Assembly (NCBI GenBank): GCA_025201765.1
Contig: MU623457.1
Location: 6,012-70,011, forward strand
Source of the DNA: Daldinia sp. FL1419
Taxonomy: Eukaryota; Ascomycota; Sordariomycetes; Xylariales; Hypoxylaceae
Direction of reading: 5' to 3'
DNA length: 64,000 nucleotides
Of this stretch, positions 63,561-64,000 are shown piece after piece (position 1 is the first letter of the stretch; every line of letters starts with the position of its first letter). The notes beneath the pieces were generated by a model. That model was not told where the DNA came from, searched no databases, and worked only from the letters and a program-made list of their open reading frames with translations. Both the position numbers and the translations under genes were made by a program.

Positions 63561-64000
63561 ATGAGTGTTCAATATAATACGGATTCGACAACGCTCAATG
63601 AGCCCAATTTAGAGAATACAAATCGCCTCATGCACCTCATGGCTAGACGGCGATCAGAAGTTCAGAACATAAACAACAGTCGTTTAAGCGTCGGTAAGAC
63701 TTCAGTTATGGAGTGGTGGGGTGGCCAGCATATCTCACGACAATCTGTGATGCCGACGAACTCACTGGTCTATGTGGTATACATCGGGTATAAGAAGTGG
63801 TCTTGGAGTCAAGATCAAGGACCAGCCCTTTGTGACGCAATATCCACCCACACCATCAGATACATTATTATGCTAATTTTATACTTGCTAGTGAAATCTA
63901 CCCGGATAAGTTATCCATTACCTAGAGAATTTCTCGACGAGTTAGGACGATGGTGTATTATTGTTATGGTAGCAGAGGTGGCACTTCAGCTTCAGCGCCA
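63561..64000 (+). CDS. Hypothetical protein, partial at window edge
   Basis: An ATG at 63561 opens a frame with no stop to the end of the window, 146 codons. I do not recognise it. The start MSVQYNTDSTTLNEP is hydrophilic. Later come WWGGQHISR, a hydrophobic stretch YIIMLILYLLV (possible membrane segment), and WCIIVMVAEVALQLQ near the edge. A GTAAG at 63692-63696 could be a donor, but splicing is not needed to keep the frame open. It is divergent from the membrane protein at 61985-62995 and may be related to it by type only. Confidence 0.45.
   Translation, partial: MSVQYNTDSTTLNEPNLENTNRLMHLMARRRSEVQNINNSRLSVGKTSVMEWWGGQHISRQSVMPTNSLVYVVYIGYKKWSWSQDQGPALCDAISTHTIRYIIMLILYLLVKSTRISYPLPREFLDELGRWCIIVMVAEVALQLQR

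Overview
This window is nuclear DNA of a filamentous ascomycete (Pezizomycotina, most likely a Sordariomycete). The evidence is: short spliceosomal introns of about 43-150 nt with GTRNGT donors, CTAAC/CTRAY branch points and YAG acceptors; full-length fungal housekeeping proteins; an intron-bearing nuclear tRNA-His; and intergenic DNA full of the palindrome TACCTAGGTA, which I associate, only weakly, with Xylariales-type genomes. No bacterial, plasmid, phage or CRISPR content is visible. Exon structures below were built by hand from splice signals, reading-frame continuity and family motifs; none has RNA support.

Layout. 1-8 kb: a small two-exon hypothetical gene, a decayed alpha/beta-hydrolase on the minus strand, a four-exon short-chain dehydrogenase, and a minus-strand hypothetical gene whose frame is broken by two TAG codons. 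8.6-15.1 kb: a hydratase-2 (MaoC) enzyme, tubulin-folding cofactor E, a CCCH zinc-finger protein and succinate dehydrogenase Fe-S subunit. 15.9-17.1 kb: a decayed F-box-like gene. 17.8-30.5 kb: a mitochondrial PP2C phosphatase (Ptc7 type), REX1-type RNA exonuclease, a SET/MYND protein, a GNAT acetyltransferase, a FolB-domain protein and a GIG1/DUF3605 protein. 33.7-43.9 kb: UTP-glucose-1-phosphate uridylyltransferase with an unusually long first intron, an ING/PHD protein divergent from a HOS2-type histone deacetylase, and a BBE-type FAD oxidase. 46.5-53.3 kb: tRNA-His, then a decayed copy followed by an intact six-exon copy of one large fungal 2-oxoglutarate-oxygenase-like family. 53.5-64 kb: a nucleoside hydrolase, a RED/IK splicing protein, a MITE with 34-nt inverted ends, a secreted copper amine oxidase, a four-helix-type membrane protein and an open frame leaving the right edge.

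The genes do not form a metabolic cluster. They are a normal mix of housekeeping functions (respiration, cell-wall precursor supply, tubulin folding, RNA processing, chromatin) and accessory oxidoreductases. The most unusual content is the duplicated 2OG-oxygenase-like locus. There the intact copy has Tyr and His where the family normally has the distal iron-binding His and the 2OG-binding Arg, and its neighbour is a catalytic-domain-less relic. The several decayed genes and the MITE are the other items worth checking.
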